Positions 8,901 through 11,328 of a stretch of 11,328 bases of DNA are shown here, in pieces. The position numbers were made by a program, and so were the translations under genes. The stretch's first letter is position 1; each line of letters opens with the position of its first letter. Under the pieces are notes generated by a model. It was not told the DNA's origin, ran no database searches, and saw only the letters and a program-made list of their open reading frames with translations. Source of the stretch: Clostridia bacterium (GTDB lineage Bacteria > Bacillota > Clostridia > Oscillospirales > CAG-382); NCBI GenBank assembly GCA_017560285.1, contig JAFYOG010000143.1, forward strand, positions 1-11,328. The letters run 5' to 3'.

Positions 8901-11125
8901 ACGATGATGGCATGGCAACCTACCTTGAAGGTATTGACAGCTACGAAATCGGCACTATCGACGCTAACACCGGTATGTACACGCTTTCCGCAGGCGAACA
9001 GGCAATCGTTGATTACCTCGTAGAGCTTGCTGCCCGCGAGGATAAATACGTTGTGTACTTCGATACCGTAATGCGTCTTGCATCTACCACCTATTACGGC
9101 GATTACACCCTCACCGATTACAATGCACTTCGTAGCGGCTATGCTATGGCAGATAGACAACAGCTTTTCGGTGCAAACCTTACCTTGGAAAACATTTTTG
9201 CAGGCTACAATAAGGATGTAAACGGCAACAACGTTTCTGCAAACGGTAACAGCTACACCTGTACAGTCGAGGGCAACACCTACTCTACCAATAAGATTGA
9301 TCAATACCTAAAGAACCGCAAGCGTAAGCTTACCATTATCGACACCTTGTTGCAAGCCGAAGGCAAAAACGGCAAGCGCACCGCAGATAATATCGATAAG
9401 CTTATTCTCGGCGCAGACGACTCCAGCCCCACAACCACCATTCAGACCAACGAGCTTAGATACCTTGAGGAAAAACTCCTTGGCGATAACACCAACGTTG
9501 TAGTAATGGCGGCGGCGGACGAGCTTGGTCAGCTTGGTATTTCCGACGTTACCACCGCAATTTACGGCAAGGTTAACGTTAACGTTCACTTCTATGGCGC
9601 AGGTAAGGATGAGGCAGCGGACGAATACGACCGCGGCACTCTCAGCACCACCGTAAAGGCACACGTAAAGGCAGCCGGCGGTTATTACGACTATAACAAA
9701 GAAGGCGGCTTGGACGTATTGATTCTTACCCGTACCGATATGTCTGACGGCGTTAAGGGTTACAACACAACCGAATATGCAACTCTTGTCGCCAACGTAA
9801 AAACATTGCTTGCAAAAGCGCAGGCAAACATTAACGCAAACATCCCCACCTGTATTGTAGATGCATCTGGCGATAAGGGCGAAGGTACACTTTCGGCTTA
9901 TATGTTCGGCACAAACTTCAAAAATTATAGCCACGTTGGCAGCGACGTTGCAAAGTATGCTCTTACCGACGTTGGATTGTTGCTTGGCTACAGTGAATGG
10001 AATACCGTAGCAAACGCACTTGGTATTTCCTTGGGCAACGCTATTGCACGTTACACCTATTTGCAAAACAGTGCCAAAATTACTACCGAAAGTAATTACG
10101 GCTTTATGAAGAACATCACCCACGCATTCGTAAAGGATATCGCATACCGCGAATTCGGTGCCAATGCTGGCGAAAAGTTCTATCAATACGCCCCCGTTAT
10201 CACCGATAAGATCAACGCTTCCGATATTTACGTTGGCGAAATCGATGCATTGGGTACTAACAGATCCGAAGCGTTTACCAAGGTTAAGGCATCCGACCTC
10301 TACTGGCCTTGGAACAGACACTTCGAGGCAGACTTTAATATCAGCTTCCAGAACCCCAAGACCGGCAACGTAGCTATGACGGGTAACGACCCTGATGCAC
10401 CCTTCGAAGCTGTAGTTATTACACCTATCGATCAGTTTGGTAACGGACAGACCGCTTCGTTGAATGATGGTGTAGCTACTCCTGTAAGAGAAGGCATGTC
10501 TGTTAGCGGTTATATTAATGACCTTACAACACCCGAATGGGCACAGCCTCCCAGAAACAACGCTATTCAAGAAATCGTCTTCGATTTGGGTCAGTATTCT
10601 GAACTTGCTACCGTGAAGTTGCATTTGTTTGCATTAAACGGCAGTCATTATAACGACTGGGGTATTGGTTCACCGTACAAGATAACTGTATACGGCTCTA
10701 ATCACAGAGACCGCGATTGGGAAGAAATCGGTGCGATTTATCCCTACGAAACCGGCACCGGCGATTATAATATGCCTGATGGTAATACAAGCCCCGGCGA
10801 TTATTATTCCTTCTTGCCCGAATTAACCGGCAGTGGATATTATACTGCTCACTATCCTTCTTTGTCGGCAGAAATGCAACAACAGTATGCTGGTTATACT
10901 CAGTACGAAGGCGACTATATCCATATTCCTACCGCTAGCTACTGGGCAACAGTTCCCGTACAAACCTATAACAAGGTTTATCAGTTTGTACGTATTGTTC
11001 TTTCTTGCTATAATGCAGGAGACAGTACAGCTTGGTTGAACGAAGTAGAAATCTACGAAGCGGATAGTAATTACGACACCGATTGGATTCTTTCCGGTGA
11101 AAGAGTTCACAAACCCGCAGCATAA
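2924..11125 (+). CDS. Giant secreted multidomain protein: five CBM9/DOMON-like repeats, DUF4127 domain, F5/8 type C-like C-terminus (2733 aa)
   Basis: Start and export: GTG start; signal peptide at residues 1-27 (Lys/Arg, hydrophobic core, likely cut after ASA at 25-27). Five repeats follow, each with a D-G-x-L/D-x-x-x-W start (Asp57, 280, 558, 883, 1326) and a later Y-x-x-x-Y/W-L/V-Y-G-like strand, as in CBM9/DOMON-type carbohydrate-binding folds. Repeat 5 holds a perfect EF-hand-type loop (Asp1413-Glu1424). Residues ~1098-1310 and ~1683-1885 are beta-rich regions I cannot name; the second has RFGVLY and EIGMLV motifs. Residues ~1893-2480 are DUF4127: YIPLDNRPVN (1898-1907), SLDMLFSGGLVGSR (1972-1985), FDTVMR (2046-2051), DD (2165-2166), DE (2199-2200), WNTVAN (2359-2364), PWNR near 2463. 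Residues ~2497-2725 are F5/8 type C-like, with LNDG early and LNEVEIYE at the end. No LPXTG, SLH or membrane anchor is seen, so it is either released or held non-covalently. It is transcribed alone, from its own promoter to its own terminator. Glycan binding is inferred; the reaction, if any, is unknown. Confidence 0.95.
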   Translation: MKRLTALLLTAIMVFTIIPASFLSASAHGTGVGKDGYENLSIDNAPGQIIPSTVDVDGSEDDTGWDHDDWQTVNAGTGIWDAVYYRSSDFSYKYQLHSDYQYLYGIVKLDINDIYNGTLGDITIWLNSDSTAKHYTAKLVFSTSNVTKNAGTFTPSIHFYDGTTKAFDTLPAGTNTIEKSLYAVSNVDGVITVEFRCLTEVLCGEAQKAMTAYVSVATAYEGGAVVQNLYHPRFDAEIDASGINPATAWPANASEITQREIYALPNADYSKVLPNEMVIDGKLEEGVWASFTTMYTEDKDRFEYRDEGKFTPVDFGTVKYHHNLVGLFSNTITGETTKANALNGHTDNDNYTDVPFKYKYDIRYDSKYLYGAVVAYADVNTLKRAQPDLGNVNLVLTVRTGKMNSDGSQAISSTVKNLYIANTTSVGITGKGTKYTMGTSWTTTFEFQGQDAKNAGIKGGSNRRSDFLVEYEFSIPLTALTDDGKAPDEGDLYGYIISVNTDKWTVGGNHQNNGYLTAEQKQGHSEMPTNSSGWSGCTSFGNVFTKTSAVNTENWEADGKLEGGRWTAILAADNKIDYGARNAADASHLIGPSGDPSVYDNYENRSNTKFSTEHLAYNLITDGDYLYGVALIEDTNWSPITVDPTTGNYKDGRCINIWINNGVARWHDWYDNRLAFGIDANGNTIVHLRNHYANSGEFYGGTENILTGVYNAYANADDGLAALRNRGFIIANDVIGLSDSNNTASESKKVKFADKWLMHPTEAVTTQGVEAVLKDVEGRANTKVLEFKVPLEMLCVTENNESLTGVNDYAFSYAVSVGGNGANAGGNNSEFCHPMMSNRKMTESGAGQDEGVLYIGWGSNGHWSSQESIIVGTNKRLTNNVPDGKLQEAYWDTVDELIKVDGATGEWQSPPTGDDHVDYSYRVYTGREWLYGAAVINSTATANNTKFTIYFNNKVTGSNVSNKATGSMEIKLDEDMEPYITIKAADGKTYTYSGFVSDGSALHGDVEKAIVPFNETLYRYGLSAGNYLTGTKNYGYASMKTINGVTYVEFKINLDKYVVDNSGKILFQYQQSDNGGSNQWTQDKNIDEFYIEPREKIEYVVSVEQDTNVLFHCGGDDYQLWVTDVNPGNSNIGNWGGYIINQDIASYVKQDGWSYILMCPTEIENVYKVEAINWLGVYDASTEAAWNKWQNTYIPNLHDGAILYKLIDVSGATYPEHLQWSYNAGHELTGMLDKILDAGKYVRFANFNPDGTTLEEVVTQMGNTDVPYDMRGYATFATFEPFEFPGANLNDKQNHTTAYPDNNWTFTTDYVVEPLKNFAPENITVDGYLNDTGWDNNKWIHVSNNVNGNLQNPGDNVNTTTEFEYDYQIRTDGEYVYIAALMDREADFDIASNGWKSSPHFRIWIQSQGEGYDFDGNGTITDNEKFYDAVSFTHFFDIRLGAVVDPNNGSGNIQSSIVVDKYSYTKETLSFNPLNPGCDVHESAQDSVAVKDNGNGTLTLTYQGATLRFGTHTNGRNSWWHAPNGGNPQTTGETTTMDINQKFGQNSVFYGENKTVFENTSEGKGNSYTSDSWYAQPKITKYTYGEEHAAYNTTQDGKKTVVEFKFALADIGTDKEHGFKYYVECSSVGSTTSNAFVLFHPHYTVEADNGDSAYGGYHLPFWVWGESAFYCDEQWFYDNDLLNPRTPVVSLGGQVVNGYKSGTTNWSSAVRFGVLYNAEYIDDVYGKTDWTGAEDIYKDATYWDVKEIGMLVGVSQRLQLKGTDVELYTDTKYANYADSDSIIHRVNDTNMADYSSYIYYAVVNTSAHEDDELTFRGVVEYYPYDDIYYDHDIPTKLPNDQPGHSFRPTYYSHALTRSFNMIAKGYQTYGNSANMPGLEKPIVQIDKVENANGIKVAYIPLDNRPVNYQRVQYLAQSVGIDLLMPPEELFKNTSDNDGNGTANGIDSDSGNPLQLLNWLKNEASAASYYVLSLDMLFSGGLVGSRAAEVDPDYDDGMATYLEGIDSYEIGTIDANTGMYTLSAGEQAIVDYLVELAAREDKYVVYFDTVMRLASTTYYGDYTLTDYNALRSGYAMADRQQLFGANLTLENIFAGYNKDVNGNNVSANGNSYTCTVEGNTYSTNKIDQYLKNRKRKLTIIDTLLQAEGKNGKRTADNIDKLILGADDSSPTTTIQTNELRYLEEKLLGDNTNVVVMAAADELGQLGISDVTTAIYGKVNVNVHFYGAGKDEAADEYDRGTLSTTVKAHVKAAGGYYDYNKEGGLDVLILTRTDMSDGVKGYNTTEYATLVANVKTLLAKAQANINANIPTCIVDASGDKGEGTLSAYMFGTNFKNYSHVGSDVAKYALTDVGLLLGYSEWNTVANALGISLGNAIARYTYLQNSAKITTESNYGFMKNITHAFVKDIAYREFGANAGEKFYQYAPVITDKINASDIYVGEIDALGTNRSEAFTKVKASDLYWPWNRHFEADFNISFQNPKTGNVAMTGNDPDAPFEAVVITPIDQFGNGQTASLNDGVATPVREGMSVSGYINDLTTPEWAQPPRNNAIQEIVFDLGQYSELATVKLHLFALNGSHYNDWGIGSPYKITVYGSNHRDRDWEEIGAIYPYETGTGDYNMPDGNTSPGDYYSFLPELTGSGYYTAHYPSLSAEMQQQYAGYTQYEGDYIHIPTASYWATVPVQTYNKVYQFVRIVLSCYNAGDSTAWLNEVEIYEADSNYDTDWILSGERVHKPAA
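3071..7963 (+). repeat. Five diverged CBM9/DOMON-like protein repeats within the giant gene
   Basis: Approximate residue spans are 50-235, 273-545, 553-870, 876-1095 and 1318-1680. The repeats are recognisable only as protein. Openings: VDGSEDDTGW, IDGKLEEGVW, ADGKLEGGRW, PDGKLQEAYW, VDGYLNDTGW. Second shared strands: YQYLYGIVKLD, SKYLYGAVVAY, GDYLYGVALIE, REWLYGAAVIN, GEYVYIAALMD. Unequal spacing (223, 278, 325 and 443 residues between opening Asp residues) reflects inserts and the extra domain before repeat 5. The family assignment is from motif memory, not a profile search. Confidence 0.75.
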
Positions 11126-11135
11126 TTCAACAACA

Positions 11136-11165
11136 AAAAAGAAGGCTTGAAAAAGCCTTCTTTTT
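11136..11165 (+). terminator. Rho-independent terminator of the giant gene
   Basis: Ten bases after the stop, a perfect 13-bp stem (AAAAAGAAGGCTT with AAGCCTTCTTTTT) closes a GAAA tetraloop, and the right arm ends in TTTTT. It is a textbook intrinsic terminator. Confidence 0.93.
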
Positions 11166-11208
11166 ATATTACCTATGCAACAAATCCCCCAAAACACGCA
11201 AATAATGC

Positions 11209-11237
11209 TTGAAAATAGAATATATTTGTGGTACAAT
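11209..11237 (+). promoter_or_regulatory. Sigma-A promoter of the homoserine dehydrogenase gene
   Basis: TTGAAA (11209-11214), a 17-base spacer and TACAAT (11232-11237) form a near-consensus promoter; the leader would be only about 25 bases. That leaves no room for an amino-acid attenuator or T-box. Two copies of the palindromic AATATATT (11219-11226 and 11241-11248) flank the -10 box, 22 bases apart, and could be an operator, though such AT-rich words are common by chance. Confidence 0.72.
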
Positions 11238-11268
11238 GGCAATATATTACGGTTTGGAGTAGTTAGTT

Positions 11269-11328
11269 ATGACAAATATTGCAATATTAGGTTTTGGTAC
11301 GGTTGGCAGCGGCGTTTACGAGGTTTTA
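11269..11328 (+). CDS. hom: Homoserine dehydrogenase, N-terminal 20 codons (3' end outside window)
   Basis: The ATG at 11269 is preceded by GGAG (11256-11259) at nine bases' spacing. The translation begins MTNIAILGFGTVGSGV, a beta strand followed by the G-x-G-x-x-G dinucleotide-binding turn (Gly8, Gly10, Gly13) and a helix, in the form typical of homoserine dehydrogenase. That enzyme reduces aspartate semialdehyde to homoserine with NAD(P)H in the cytoplasm, at the branch to threonine and methionine. Only the Rossmann start is visible, so another NAD(P)-dependent enzyme is possible, but the GFGTVGSGV run strongly favours this one. It is unrelated to the surface-protein genes and has its own promoter. 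Confidence 0.82.
   Translation, partial: MTNIAILGFGTVGSGVYEVL

Noticed and set aside
9308..10624. A 438-codon open frame on the - strand, opposite the DUF4127 part of the giant gene
   Set aside because: It lies wholly antisense to a strongly supported coding region with family-conserved protein motifs, and its translation is Val/Cys/Gly-rich with no recognisable domain. Codon bias of the + strand explains it, as for the other - strand frames here.
2924..11125. The giant frame as several genes fused by error
   Set aside because: There are no internal stops, frameshift signs, ribosome binding sites or terminators; a single signal peptide is present and the domains follow one another smoothly.
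1..11328. CRISPR arrays, tRNA or rRNA genes, insertion sequences, phage genes
   Set aside because: I looked for spaced direct repeats, tRNA-like cloverleaf sequence, transposase motifs and integrase motifs on both strands and saw none.

Overview
The window looks like chromosomal DNA from a low-to-moderate-GC Gram-positive anaerobe, most likely an uncultured gut Clostridia/Eubacteriales lineage. The reasons are the Spy0128/FctA-type isopeptide domain, the Gram-positive signal peptide, consensus sigma-A promoters, strong AGGAG ribosome binding sites and hairpin-plus-T-run terminators. This placement is inference; there is no rRNA or other marker gene in the window.

Layout, all on the + strand: (1) bases 2-2668 hold the 3' part of a large surface-protein gene whose start lies upstream. 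The visible part is an isopeptide-pilin-like domain, then a DUF4127-type domain, then a discoidin-like (F5/8 type C) C-terminus. (2) Bases 2669-2923 are intergenic, with a strong terminator, an 11-bp inverted repeat, a 20-bp imperfect tandem repeat carrying an ACCCAAAA motif, a sigma-A promoter and a ribosome binding site. (3) Bases 2924-11125 hold one 2733-codon gene for a secreted giant protein. It has a signal peptide, five CBM9/DOMON-like repeats, two unassigned domains, a second DUF4127-type domain and a C-terminal F5/8 type C-like domain. (4) Bases 11126-11268 hold a terminator and a new promoter. (5) From 11269 to the window end is the start of a homoserine dehydrogenase gene, a core amino-acid biosynthesis gene that marks the edge of the surface-protein locus.

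The two large genes are paralogous over their DUF4127 and discoidin-like parts, in the same order, but have unrelated N-terminal modules. They have separate transcription signals. The most interesting reading is a pair of exported proteins that present the same uncharacterised, enzyme-like DUF4127 core on two scaffolds: an isopeptide-stabilised stalk in one and a row of carbohydrate-binding-like modules in the other. A role in binding or processing glycans is inference from the accessory domains; DUF4127 itself has no function I know of.
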